A stretch of DNA of 64,000 nucleotides, taken from assembly GCA_035552195.1 (NCBI GenBank), contig DASZLU010000158.1, positions 1-64,000 on the forward strand, written 5' to 3'. Position 1 is the first letter of the stretch, and each line of letters starts with the position of its first letter. The notes beneath the pieces are model-generated. The model ran no database searches. It was given only the letters and a program-made list of their open reading frames with translations, and had not been told where the DNA came from. Position numbers and translations under genes: made by a program. Positions 27,739-38,995 of the stretch are shown here, one piece after another. The stretch is from CAIKMD01 sp035552195. GTDB taxonomy: Bacteria; Pseudomonadota; Alphaproteobacteria; ATCC43930; CGMCC-115725.

Positions 27739-28913
27739 GTGATCGCAACCGGGGCCGCATCGATCGAGGCATCCGCCACGCCGGCGGTGCCCGCGGTTGC
27801 GCGGCTCGCGCTGCAGAATTTCCGTTCTTACGCCACGCTGCAGATCGATGCCGCGCCCGAGCCGGTGGTGCTCGCCGGGCCGAACGGCGCGGGCAAGACC
27901 AATCTCCTCGAAGCGCTGTCCTTCCTTGCGCCGGGCCGTGGCATGCGCCGCGCCAAGCTCAGCGAAATCGATCGCCGCAATGGCACCGGCGCTTGGACGC
28001 TTTCGGTCCATCTCGCGACGACCGATGGGCTGATCCAGATCGGCACTGGCCGCGACGCGAGCAGCGACAGCGGCGAGCGCCGCATCGTCCGCATCGATGG
28101 CGCGCCCGCGAAAGCCCAGGCCGAGTTGGCGAAGCTTGCGAGCTTCGTCTGGCTGACGCCGCAGATGGATCGGCTCTTTACCGAAGGCGCCAGCGCGCGC
28201 CGCCGGTTCCTCGACCGGCTGGTGTTCGGTTTCGATCCGGAACATGCGAATGCGCTCTCCGCCTATGAGCGCGCGATGCGCGAACGGCTGCATCTATTGC
28301 GCGATGGTCCGGCCGACGCATCCTGGCTCACGGCGCTGGAAGAAACGATGGCAGCGCAGGGCGTCGCGATCGCGGCGGCGCGGCGCGATGCGGCGATGCA
28401 GATCGATCAGGCTTGCGCCGCCAATGCCGGTCCGTTCCCGCGGGCGCGACTGGCGATGGAGGGCGAGGTCGAAGCCGCCCTCGGCACGATGCCGGCGCTG
28501 GCGGCGGAAGACGTGCTGCGTCAACGGCTTGCCACCCAGCGCCGTATTGATGCTGACGCCGGCGTCACCACATATGGACCACACCGCTCCGATCTTCTCG
28601 TCGAGCATGCCGGCAACGGCATGCCGGCGCCGCAATGCTCGACCGGCGAGCAAAAGGCGCTGCTCCTGGCGATCCTCTTGGCGCAGGCGCGGTTGCTCGC
28701 GGCGGCGCGCGGCGCGGCGCCGCTGATGCTCCTCGACGAGGTCGCAGCGCATCTCGATGCCGAACGGCGTGCTGCGCTGTTCGACGAACTCTTGGATCTC
28801 AAAACCCAGGCCTGGCTCACCGGTACGGATGCCGCCTTGTTCGCCGCGCTTCGCGGCAGGGCGCAGTTCTTCGCCGTGGCCGAGGCCCGACTTTCACCGA
28901 TGGATCGTTTCAG

Positions 28914-28917
<4 letters not shown>
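27739..28917 (+). CDS. recF: DNA recombination/repair protein RecF
   Basis: 392 residues if started at the GTG at 27739, 19 bp after dnaN; TTG codons at 27733 and 27727 are alternatives and no strong SD decides. SMC-like ATPase that loads RecA at gaps. LALQNFRSYATLQID, Walker A GPNGAGKTN, STGEQKALLLAILLAQA signature and Walker B LMLLDEVAAHLD are present. Its stop overlaps the gyrB start (ATGA). Confidence 0.93.
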
Positions 28918-31349
<2,432 letters not shown>

Positions 31350-31354
31350 TTAGA

Positions 31355-32035
31355 TCAGCGCCGTCCGGCGACGCGCCGGGTGCGCGGGCGTTCCAGTTCG
31401 AGGATCAGCTTGTCGAGGCTTTCGATAAGCCGCACGCCTTCCGGCCAGTCGGCCACAGGCGCGTTTTCCGCCGCAACCGCGTAGCAGCGGATACCGGCGG
31501 CGAGCGCTGATTTCGCGCCGAGGGGCGAATCTTCGACCGCGATCGATAGCTCGCGGGTACCGCCGCTGCGCACGAGGGCAATGCGATAGGGCTCGGGTTC
31601 GGGCTTGCCGAGAACGACGTCGTCGCCACCGACCACGATATCGACGAAAGGAGCAAGCCGCGTGCGCGCCAGCCAAGCACGGCTGTGCGCGCCGCTGATG
31701 GCAGTGACGATCCCGACGCTCCAGCCGTTGCGGAACGCGGTCTCGAGCGTCGTTGCAGCGCTTTCCGTCGGCGCGATGCTTTGGAAAGCCGCGTCGATCA
31801 ATGGTGCGTAATGGCGTTTGATTTCATCAAGGCTGTAGGGCAGCGACCAGCGGCGTTTCAGCAGCGCCACCGCCATTGGCTGGCTGATGCCGCTGATTTC
31901 GGCGAAGACTTGATCGCTCGGTACGACGCGGCATTGCGCCGCGAAGCGATCGAAAGCGTCGCGCAACGCGCCGGCGCTGTCTGCCAGCGTGTTCTCGAGA
32001 TTGAAAAAGATACCGCGCTGGACGTTGCGGGTCAT
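31355..32035 (-). CDS. HAD-superfamily protein with altered catalytic motif, coupled to pseI
   Basis: 226 residues from the ATG at 32035, overlapping the pseI stop as ATGA. The fold matches beta-phosphoglucomutase-like HAD phosphatases: cap domain, TAISGAHSRAWLARTRLAPFVDIVVGGDDV, KPEPEPYRIAL (motif III Lys) and VEDSPLGAKSALAAGI (motif IV). Motif I, normally DxDGT with an Asp nucleophile and Asp acid/base, reads GIFFNLENTLADS: Asn replaces the nucleophile and Glu the second Asp. It is probably not a normal phosphatase and may be regulatory or structural. The translational coupling ties it to nonulosonate synthesis. Confidence 0.8.
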   Translation of the reverse strand: MTRNVQRGIFFNLENTLADSAGALRDAFDRFAAQCRVVPSDQVFAEISGISQPMAVALLKRRWSLPYSLDEIKRHYAPLIDAAFQSIAPTESAATTLETAFRNGWSVGIVTAISGAHSRAWLARTRLAPFVDIVVGGDDVVLGKPEPEPYRIALVRSGGTRELSIAVEDSPLGAKSALAAGIRCYAVAAENAPVADWPEGVRLIESLDKLILELERPRTRRVAGRR

Positions 32036-33105
32036 CGCACGGCTTCCCCAAGGACATCCCAAGAGAGCGGCTCGCCTCGCGCGATGGCGCGCTTTGCCGG
32101 CTTGCCGATGATCTCGGGCAGATGGCGCGGCGGCAGGCCATGGCCCGGGCGAATGCTGCGCACATTGTCGTGGCTCAGCGCCTCGCCGGCGGCGATGTCG
32201 GTGACGGCATAGAGCGAGCGGCGGAAGACGATCGACGGCGCTTCGCGCTTGGACGGGCCATATTTGGAGACGCCGCGCGCGAGATAAGCGTCGCGGCAGG
32301 CTTTGACCAGCGCTTCCAATTGATCGGGCAGGCAGGAAAAGGTCGAATCCGCGGTCGCGGGCTCGCGCGCGTCGATAACGTGTTTCTCGACGATACAGGC
32401 GCCGATGCCCACGGCGATCGCGGCAGGCAGAGTCTCGACCGTGTGATCGGAATAGCCGATCGGCGCGTTGAAGCGCTGGATCATGTCGGCGATGGTGGCG
32501 AGATTGGCTTCGGCAGGATCGGCGGGATAGGCGCTGTTGCAGCGCAGCAGCGCAATCTCTTTGCCGCCGCCCTGTTTTGCCGCGTTATACGCGCTCTCGA
32601 TATCGGCGAGCGTGCACAGACCGGTGGAGATGATCAGCGGCTTGCCGGTCGCGGCACAGGCGGCGATGAGGTCGGTGTCGACCGCCTCGAACGATGCGAT
32701 CTTGTAAGCCGGCGCGCCGAGCTGCTCGAGCAGCTCCAGCGAATCGCGACCGAACACCGAAGCGAAAGCCGGAATGCCACGCGATGTGGCGTGGGCGAAA
32801 AGCTCGGCGAACCAATCGAACGGTGTGGCGGCTTCTTGATAGAGCGCGTGCAGGCTGCGGCCCTTCCACGGATTGTCGCCTTGAATGAGAAAATCGCCGC
32901 TCTCGCTGTCGAGCGTCATGCTGTCGGCGGTATAGGCCTGGAACTTCACCGCATCCGCGCCTTTTTCAGCGGCGATGTCGATGATGCGCTTGGCGCGCGC
33001 GAGATCGCCGCCGTGATTGGCGGAGACTTCGGCGATGATATAGGGCGGCGCGTCTGGACCGATCCGGCGGCCGGCGATGGTGATGGATTGCACGGGGACT
33101 CGCAT
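32032..33105 (-). CDS. pseI: NeuB-family nonulosonate synthase, PseI-like
   Basis: 357 residues. Condenses phosphoenolpyruvate with a hexosamine to give a nine-carbon sialic-acid-like sugar. TIM barrel: YIIAEVSANHGGDLARAKRIIDIAAEKGADAVKFQAYTADSMTLD, LYQEAATPFDWFAELFAHA, PAYKIASFEAVDTDLI, IGYSDHT, EKHVIDARE. A SAF antifreeze-like domain ends the protein (RSIRPGHGLPPRHLPEIIGKPAKRAIARGEPLSWDVL). Sequence style favours pseudaminic over N-acetylneuraminic acid synthesis. No other pse/neu genes are in the window. Confidence 0.85.
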   Translation of the reverse strand: MRVPVQSITIAGRRIGPDAPPYIIAEVSANHGGDLARAKRIIDIAAEKGADAVKFQAYTADSMTLDSESGDFLIQGDNPWKGRSLHALYQEAATPFDWFAELFAHATSRGIPAFASVFGRDSLELLEQLGAPAYKIASFEAVDTDLIAACAATGKPLIISTGLCTLADIESAYNAAKQGGGKEIALLRCNSAYPADPAEANLATIADMIQRFNAPIGYSDHTVETLPAAIAVGIGACIVEKHVIDAREPATADSTFSCLPDQLEALVKACRDAYLARGVSKYGPSKREAPSIVFRRSLYAVTDIAAGEALSHDNVRSIRPGHGLPPRHLPEIIGKPAKRAIARGEPLSWDVLGEAVR

Positions 33106-33186
33106 CTATTCGCTATCCCGAAAAGCTTGGTCTCCTATGCTTAAAAAGAGATGAATTCTTCCCTTAATGGCGGTCGATCACAGGTT

Positions 33187-33216
33187 TTGACCCGTGCCGC
33201 AAGCGGGCGGTAACAT
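33187..33216 (+). promoter_or_regulatory. Predicted promoter of the ThDP enzyme gene
   Basis: TTGACC (33187-33192), 18-base spacer, TAACAT (33211-33216), then AAAGGGAGG just before the ATG at 33247. It diverges from pseI. Confidence 0.45.
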
Positions 33217-33246
33217 CGGCCGCAGCAAAAAAGGGAGGCTTTATTC

Positions 33247-34977
33247 ATGGACGATTCGCCGTTTCCGTCGACCGGGCAACAAGGAACCGAAAGCGCCGCC
33301 GAAGTGCTGCTGCGCTCCTTGAAGTCCAACGGCATCGATCACCTGCTGGTCAATCCGGGTACCGATTTCGCGCCGCTGATCGAAGGCATTGTGCACAGTC
33401 AGCGCAAGAATGCGTCGATCCCCAAAACGATGGTGATCACGCACGAGAATTGCGCCGTCGCCATGGCGCATGGCTATTACATGGTCACCGGCAAGCCGCA
33501 GGCGGTAATGGTGCACACCAATGTCGGCACCGCCAATACGCTGAACTGCCTCGCCGACGCTTGCCGCGAGAACGTGCCGATCCTGCTGATGGCCGGCCGC
33601 AATCCGATCACCGAGGAAGGCGTGCTCGGCTCGCGCGGCGGCCCGATCCATTGGGGCCAGGAAATGTTCGATCAGGCAGGCATGCTGCGCGAATTCGTCA
33701 AATGGGACTACGAAATGCGTCTGCCGATGCAGGCCGACGAACTCGTGCCGCGCGCCCTTGAGGTGATGATGAGTTCGCCGCGTGGCTCGGCTTACCTGAC
33801 CCTGCCGCGCGAGGCGCTGGGCGGCATGTTCCCGCCCTCCAACCGGCCGGACAAGCCGCGCGTTCATCCCTCGCGGCCATATCCCGATCCGCAGGCGGTG
33901 AAGACGCTCGTCGATATGATCGCCAAAGCCGAGCGGCCGATGATCATCACCGCGGCCGCAGGCCGCACGGTGGCGGGCGCCGAGACGCTGGCGCGCGTTG
34001 CCGAGAAGTTTGCGCTGCCGGTCGTCTCGTTCAATGGGCGCTACGTCAATCTGCCGACCAGCCATTCGATGAATTTCGGCGCGATGCCGCGGCCGCTGCT
34101 CAACGATGCCGACCTCATCATCGTCATCGATTGCGACGTGCCGTGGTATCCGTCGCAGGAAAGCCCGCCGGCCGGCTGCCGTGTCGTTCATATCAACGAC
34201 GACCCGGCGTTCTCGCGCTATCCGATCCGCAACTTCCCCAGCGATCTCTCGATCTCGGCCGAAACCACGGCGGCGCTGGCGGCGATCGAAGCCGGGCTCG
34301 CGGAAGCGGGTGTCGATAAATCGGCGGCCACCGCGGCGCGGCGCGGCAAGCTTGCCGAGCGCGGGAAAGCGATGCGCGGCGCGTGGAAGGGCATGGTCGA
34401 GAAAGCGGCAGCGGCGCCAACGATCAAGCTCGAATACCTCAATCATTGCCTCGGCCAGGCCGTTGGTCCCGACGCGATCATCGTCAACGAATATTGGGTG
34501 CGCTCCGATCTCTGCGGCCGCGAGAAGCCGGGCACCTATTTCGGCTCGAGCCCGGCCGGCGGTCTCGGTTGGGGCCTCGGCGCGGCGCTGGGTGCGAAGC
34601 TCGCCAAGCCCGATGCGCTGGTGGTCTCGGCCATGGGCGACGGCGCCTACATGTTCGCCAATCCGACCGCGTGCCACTGGGTCGGCCAGGCGCATAAGCT
34701 GCCGGTGCTCACGGTCATCAACAACAACGCGATCTACGGCGCCGTGCGCCGGGCGACGCTCGGCATGTACGAGAAAGGCGTGGCGCAGCAGAAAGACGAC
34801 GCGCTGACCCTCGCCGATTTGAGTCCCTCGCCGGATTTCGAGAAGCTGATCGAAGCCAGCGGCGGTTACGGCGAACGGGTCGAGAAGCCGGCCGATCTGC
34901 CCGGCGCGCTCGAGCGGGCGGTGAAAGAAGTCCGCAACGGCCGGCAGGCGCTGCTCAACGTGATCACGACTTTATAG
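33247..34977 (+). CDS. Thiamine-diphosphate-dependent enzyme, acetolactate-synthase-like
   Basis: 576 residues. Three-domain ThDP enzyme (POX/ALS/benzoylformate decarboxylase fold). The catalytic Glu lies in THENCAVAMAHGYYMVTGKP. The cofactor motif is MGDGAYMF...NNNAIYGAVR, matching GDG-x(~25)-NN. Central domain: PMIITAAAGRTVAGAETLARVAEKFALPVV. It resembles uncharacterised ALS-like proteins rather than IlvB, and there is no small subunit gene nearby. It converges on a gentisate-dioxygenase-like gene across a strong bidirectional terminator. Substrate unknown. Confidence 0.8.
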   Translation: MDDSPFPSTGQQGTESAAEVLLRSLKSNGIDHLLVNPGTDFAPLIEGIVHSQRKNASIPKTMVITHENCAVAMAHGYYMVTGKPQAVMVHTNVGTANTLNCLADACRENVPILLMAGRNPITEEGVLGSRGGPIHWGQEMFDQAGMLREFVKWDYEMRLPMQADELVPRALEVMMSSPRGSAYLTLPREALGGMFPPSNRPDKPRVHPSRPYPDPQAVKTLVDMIAKAERPMIITAAAGRTVAGAETLARVAEKFALPVVSFNGRYVNLPTSHSMNFGAMPRPLLNDADLIIVIDCDVPWYPSQESPPAGCRVVHINDDPAFSRYPIRNFPSDLSISAETTAALAAIEAGLAEAGVDKSAATAARRGKLAERGKAMRGAWKGMVEKAAAAPTIKLEYLNHCLGQAVGPDAIIVNEYWVRSDLCGREKPGTYFGSSPAGGLGWGLGAALGAKLAKPDALVVSAMGDGAYMFANPTACHWVGQAHKLPVLTVINNNAIYGAVRRATLGMYEKGVAQQKDDALTLADLSPSPDFEKLIEASGGYGERVEKPADLPGALERAVKEVRNGRQALLNVITTL

Positions 34978-34982
34978 AGTGC

Positions 34983-35024
34983 AGGGCGCGCGTAGCCGTC
35001 ACACCAACCCTACACGCGCGCCCT
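34983..35024. terminator. GC hairpin after ThDP enzyme gene
   Basis: AGGGCGCGCG (34983-34992) pairs with CGCGCGCCCT (35015-35024), with TAG/CTA pairing further in. There is no T run directly after; it is probably accessory to the strong terminator just downstream. Confidence 0.4.
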
Positions 35025-35038
35025 GATTTGATTGCATG

Positions 35039-35078
35039 AAATAAAAAAGGCGGCAGTCACCTGCCGCCTTTTTTATTT
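35039..35078. terminator. Strong bidirectional intrinsic terminator
   Basis: Perfect 18-bp stem with a 4-base loop (TCAC): A-rich left arm with AAAAAAGGCGGCAG, right arm CTGCCGCCTTTTTT. The A and T tracts flank a GC core, so it works on both strands for the two convergent genes. Confidence 0.92.
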
Positions 35079-35093
35079 GCCGGTGATGAACGC

Positions 35094-36158
35094 TCAGGCG
35101 TTGCCGCGCTGCTCGCGGAAGAAGTCGAGCTTTTCCTGCGAGACACGGTCCGAGAAGCTGAACACGACAGCGTCGGACGACGCTTCGTGCTCGTAGTATT
35201 GCCAGCTCGGCACGGTCCACACGTCGTGCGGCCCCCATTCGAAGACCTTGTCGCCGATGCGCGTCTTGCCGGTGCCTTCGACGCAGACGAACACCACGCC
35301 GTCGGTCGAGCGGTAGGGCATCGATTTGAAGCCCTTGGGCAACAGCGACATCCAGGTCGAGATCGTCGGCATCGCCCAGCCGCCATCGATCGGATTGACG
35401 AACTTCATCTTGTAGCCGAAGCACGGATCGACCGGATGGAACTTCGCCATCTTGTCCAACGCCTCGCGCGAGCGCGCATAGGGGTAGTTGAAGATCGGCG
35501 TCGTCTGGCTCGACGGCTTGTAATCGACCGGTAGGAGATTGTGGGCGAATTCGGCATCGGCGGCACCTTCGGGGCGGGTCACCGGATGCGTCTTGTCGGG
35601 ATAGCCGTCGCGGAACCCGGCATCCATCAGATTGACCAGATGCATGTCGAGCCCGTCGAGCCACACCATCGGGTCGTTGCTGAGATTGCCGTGATCGTGC
35701 CAGGTCCAGGACGGGGTGATGACGAAATCGCCCGGCGACATCATCGTCCGCTCGCCCGAGACGGCGGTGTAGGCGTTCTTGCCCTCGATCACGAAGCGCA
35801 AGGCCGAGGCGACATGGCGATGGGCGGGCGCGACCTCACCCGGGAGGATCGTCTGCAGGCCGGCGAAGAGGCTGCGGGTGATACGCGATTCGCCGCGCAT
35901 GCCGGGATTCTCCAGCACCAGCACACGGCGCTCGGCTTCCTCGGCAGTGATGATCTTGCAGGCTTCCATCAGATAGGGGCGAACCTCGGCCCATTTCCAG
36001 ATGGCCGGCACGCATGGGCTCTTTGGTTCATCGAGAACCAGGCCGCCCAGCACGCGCCAGAGCGGCGCAAGATTGCCTTCGCTGGCGCGGCTATAAAATC
36101 CCTCCCGGCCTTTCTCGGCCTCGCGGTTTACGGTGTGGGCAAAGCCGTCATCGGCCAT
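35094..36158 (-). CDS. Gentisate 1,2-dioxygenase-like bicupin
   Basis: 354 residues, SD GGAGACT before the ATG. Family enzymes cleave gentisate to maleylpyruvate with Fe(II). The N-terminal cupin has APAHRHVASALRFVIEG and TWHDHGN, supplying the three His of the iron site; the second cupin is YRSTDGVVFVCVEGTGKTRIG...VWTVPSWQYYEH. LWRVLGGLVLDEPKSPCVPAIWKW at the N-terminus is typical. Maleylpyruvate isomerase and hydrolase are not adjacent, but a GST-like protein is at 59104. Salicylate or 1-hydroxy-2-naphthoate as substrate cannot be excluded. Confidence 0.87.
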   Translation of the reverse strand: MADDGFAHTVNREAEKGREGFYSRASEGNLAPLWRVLGGLVLDEPKSPCVPAIWKWAEVRPYLMEACKIITAEEAERRVLVLENPGMRGESRITRSLFAGLQTILPGEVAPAHRHVASALRFVIEGKNAYTAVSGERTMMSPGDFVITPSWTWHDHGNLSNDPMVWLDGLDMHLVNLMDAGFRDGYPDKTHPVTRPEGAADAEFAHNLLPVDYKPSSQTTPIFNYPYARSREALDKMAKFHPVDPCFGYKMKFVNPIDGGWAMPTISTWMSLLPKGFKSMPYRSTDGVVFVCVEGTGKTRIGDKVFEWGPHDVWTVPSWQYYEHEASSDAVVFSFSDRVSQEKLDFFREQRGNA

Positions 36159-36283
36159 GGAAGTCTCCTCGCTATACCGGAGCGCGGAAGCCGCAAAAGG
36201 CGCGGATTCCGGCGGGAAAAGGGTTCTTCGCTCGATATTGAGCCCGCCCGGGCGGGAGTCAAGCGCGTCGGGTGACTGTGCGG

Positions 36284-36502
36284 CTAGCGGCGCCTAGCGA
36301 TCGGCAGATCGTCGATGGCATGGCCGATGGTCAGCCGGTTGTAGATCGCGTTCGCGATCGCGCCGAGAATGATCAGCAGCGGGATCAGCAGCGCAAATGC
36401 CAACCGCACCGGTCCCGGATGCATGAACATGCGCGCGGCCACGAGCAGCGCCTCGCACGCGGCAATCAGAAGCCACAGGACATTGCTGAAGTTAAGGGTC
36501 AC
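36284..36502 (-). CDS. Small two-helix membrane protein
   Basis: 72 residues from the GTG at 36502 (MTLNFSNVLWLLIAACEALL...). Two hydrophobic segments (residues ~7-24 and ~34-55) separated by ARMFMHPGPVR, then a charged tail ending ARRR. No family recognised. It stands alone between the cupin gene and the long uncharacterised gene. Confidence 0.55.
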   Translation of the reverse strand: MTLNFSNVLWLLIAACEALLVAARMFMHPGPVRLAFALLIPLLIILGAIANAIYNRLTIGHAIDDLPIARRR

Positions 36503-36625
36503 GGCCTCGCCTCTGAGGTTGCGTAGCACGTTCCGTGGCTGAGTCTAAATTTTCCGGCGCGGTCATGCAATGCAAGACGTGCAAGCGGCAAAAACGGCCG
36601 TTATCCGCGGCCTATGACGAGGAAT

Positions 36626-38050
36626 TTAGAGGGCGGGCGCGTGCAGCGCCAGGGTGATCTGGCGCATCAGCACGGTCGAGCGCTCATGGTCGAAAAGCTC
36701 GCCATAGAGCTCGGCGACGGCGCGCGCTTGCGCCTCGATGACGGCGGCACGGTCGGGCGTGGTTCGCACGGTGCCGCAAAGATCGCTGATGCGAGCGTCG
36801 ACTTCCTCGGCGAGCGTGTTGATCGCCTCATGCGCCGTCTTGGCGAAGCCGTGGCGCTCGCCGCGTTGCGTCAGCAGTTTCAAGAAGCTGGCGGCCTCAT
36901 TGGCAAGGCCGATTGTTGCGCGGCTCGGCGGCGCCGACAGATCGGGACCATGGCCGGGATACTCGACTTGCGGCAGGAGCGCGAGGATGAGCGCGGCACA
37001 GCGATCGAGAAAACTCTCGTCGAGCGCGTCGGCGATGTTGGTGCGGCTTTTGAGCAGTGCTATGCCCCAGGGCGAATCCCGGCGCACGCCGATCTCTTTC
37101 AGCACGCCTTCCGACTCATCGAGATAGTGGACGAGCGATGCGCCGAGAGCGTGCGGCGACGGCAACGGCCCACGCCGCGGCATCTGCAACAGAATCGCCC
37201 GCGCGTCGCGCTCAACCTCGCCGATCAAGCGGGCGCCGACGCAGAAGAATTCGGTATTCGCGACCAGTGTGTCGTTCGGTTTCCAGGACAGCGCCCGCCC
37301 CAGGCGCAGGATCTGATGCGAATGCTGCAAGCGGTTGAGCACGGCAAGAGCGAGGAAACGCGCATCCATGCCATGGCTCTCCGACAGCGCGAGATATTCT
37401 TTCTTCAAGAGCGTGATGCAGTCGGGGGCGAGATCGGTGATGCGCCGTTCTTCGAGAAGATTCAGCCGCGCCGAAATGCGCAGCAGCGTCTTCATCGCCG
37501 CGTTCAACGGCTTGGCGATCGCCAGTACGTGAGCGATGACATCGACATCGCGCGCCGCCGGAGCGGGCAGCAACTTGCGCAGCGCCAGCGGCGGTTTGGA
37601 ATTCGCCAGCTCCGCGACAACCGCTGCCGACCAGCGCGCCGCCGCTTCCCAGGCTTCATGTTGTAGCGTCTCGAGATGAGGCGCGACGGCGCCAAGCTGC
37701 TCGCGCAGCCTTGTCTCGAAAGCCCGAACCTCGTCGCCGGCGATCATCTCGATCGCTTGCCACCAGCGCGACAGCGACGCGCGCGGGATCAGCCCTTCGA
37801 GACGCGGATCGTCGTCGTGATCGGTGAGGAAATCCTCGAAGCCAACGCAGATGAGGCGCTGAAGCGTAGGCACACGCGGTGGCTTCGCGATCCGCAGCAT
37901 GGGGCGCAGCGCCTCGAGGATCGCCTCACTGGGCATCGACTCCACCACGCGGCCCAGGGCGCGGTCGAGCTCCACCGCCCGCGCCAGCTCCGCGGCTTGC
38001 GGCGACGACAGGCGCCCGAGTACTGTCTGCAGTTGCGCGGCCTTATCCAT
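36626..38050 (-). CDS. Uncharacterised helical protein, CtrA-site-linked
   Basis: 474 residues with no family I recognise. Predicted almost entirely alpha-helical, rich in Ala/Leu/Glu/Arg, without signal peptide, membrane segment or cofactor motif. Notable parts are MDKAAQLQTVLGRLSSPQAAELARAVELDRALG at the start, a conserved-looking DFLTDHDDDPRLEGLIPRASLSRWW and a C-terminal HEAINTLAEEVDARISDL. A perfect CtrA-type site lies 27 bp before its ATG, and a transglycosylase gene diverges from it. This hints at a motility, cell-cycle or envelope role. Confidence 0.8.
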   Translation of the reverse strand: MDKAAQLQTVLGRLSSPQAAELARAVELDRALGRVVESMPSEAILEALRPMLRIAKPPRVPTLQRLICVGFEDFLTDHDDDPRLEGLIPRASLSRWWQAIEMIAGDEVRAFETRLREQLGAVAPHLETLQHEAWEAAARWSAAVVAELANSKPPLALRKLLPAPAARDVDVIAHVLAIAKPLNAAMKTLLRISARLNLLEERRITDLAPDCITLLKKEYLALSESHGMDARFLALAVLNRLQHSHQILRLGRALSWKPNDTLVANTEFFCVGARLIGEVERDARAILLQMPRRGPLPSPHALGASLVHYLDESEGVLKEIGVRRDSPWGIALLKSRTNIADALDESFLDRCAALILALLPQVEYPGHGPDLSAPPSRATIGLANEAASFLKLLTQRGERHGFAKTAHEAINTLAEEVDARISDLCGTVRTTPDRAAVIEAQARAVAELYGELFDHERSTVLMRQITLALHAPAL

Positions 38051-38076
38051 GCTCCGGCAATGGTCGGGGAAGATGG

Positions 38077-38091
38077 TTAATTCAGGCTTAA
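38077..38091 (-). promoter_or_regulatory. CtrA binding site
   Basis: TTAA-N7-TTAA with exact spacing; on the minus strand it continues as TTAACC, matching the full alphaproteobacterial CtrA consensus. It is 27 bp before the 474-residue gene and 146 bp before the divergent transglycosylase gene. Confidence 0.65.
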
Positions 38092-38236
38092 AATCCCAGC
38101 GATTCCTCGGCCATCCCGGTTTGGAGGCGGGGGCGCGGCCGGGCTTGCCTAACCCCCTTCCCGGGCGGGATACTGGAGCAACCAGCCACCGTCACCGGGG
38201 TTGGAAGGTTAGCCTCGTCAACGACAGTGACGCGCC

Positions 38237-38971
38237 ATGACCGTCAGCCCGCAATTTGGCACCGTGATCGCCGGACAACGCCTCTCTCCCGAGGTGATGA
38301 ACAGCATCCGGGAAGCCGCCACGAAGACCGGCGTCGATTTCGACTTCCTGGTCGCGCAGGCGAGCCTCGAGAGCGGCTTTCGTGGCAACGTCCATGCTAA
38401 TCGCAGCAGCGCCACCGGGCTCTTCCAGTTCACCGGCTCGACCTGGCTGCGCATGCTGCACGATCATGGCGCGCAATACGGCTATGGCGACCTCGCGAAG
38501 CAAGTCAAGCTGAATGCCCAGGGCGCGCCCGTCGTGGCCGACAAGACAACCGAACGCAAAATTCTCGAATTGCGCGGCAATGACCGGCTTTCGGCATTGA
38601 TGGCGGGCGAATACGCCAAGCTCAACGGCAATCGTCTCAAGGCAGTGACGGGCCACAAGGCGACGCCGGCCGAGCTGCATCTCGCGCATCTCTTGGGTCC
38701 GAACGGCGCAATCAAATTCATCAAGGCGCATGACGTCAACGGCAGCCAATCGGCCGCCAAAATTGCGCCGCAAGCCGCGAAACAAAATCCCGAGTTGTTC
38801 TACAACCACGGCTCGGCCACCTCGCAATCGGTGGCGACGGTCTATCGCAATATTCAGGAAAAGCTCAACGTGCCGCTGCACCAAGTGGCGGAGCTCGAGA
38901 AAGCACCGCTGCGGCCGGCGCTCGGTCTCTCCGATAATTTGCCGCGGCCGCGCACCGATCGTCGCGCCTGA
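38237..38971 (+). CDS. Lytic-transglycosylase-fold protein without signal peptide
   Basis: 244 residues. The SLT-like core has the catalytic Glu in AQASLESGFRGN, then NRSSATGLFQFTGSTWL and HLLGPNGAIKFI, as in bacterial and phage soluble transglycosylases. The start MTVSPQFGTVIAGQ has no Sec or Tat leader, so export would need another route, for instance the flagellar apparatus. It shares an upstream region with a CtrA site and is 24 bp before the glutamate dehydrogenase gene. Confidence 0.85.
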   Translation: MTVSPQFGTVIAGQRLSPEVMNSIREAATKTGVDFDFLVAQASLESGFRGNVHANRSSATGLFQFTGSTWLRMLHDHGAQYGYGDLAKQVKLNAQGAPVVADKTTERKILELRGNDRLSALMAGEYAKLNGNRLKAVTGHKATPAELHLAHLLGPNGAIKFIKAHDVNGSQSAAKIAPQAAKQNPELFYNHGSATSQSVATVYRNIQEKLNVPLHQVAELEKAPLRPALGLSDNLPRPRTDRRA

Positions 38972-38995
38972 GACCGCGAGCGCTCGCCGTCAGAC

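Noticed and set aside
35039..35078. Long palindrome considered as an attachment or insertion site
   Set aside because: A/T tracts flanking a GC stem between two convergent genes are fully explained by a bidirectional terminator.
36535..36657. 40-codon frame with a CxxC motif (MQCKTCKRQ) between the small membrane protein and the 474-residue gene
   Set aside because: No ribosome site, GTG start, and it runs into the convergent gene's 3' end.
38100..38236. Possible sigma-54 element upstream of the transglycosylase
   Set aside because: GG and GC doublets occur but never at the required -24/-12 spacing with the flanking consensus.
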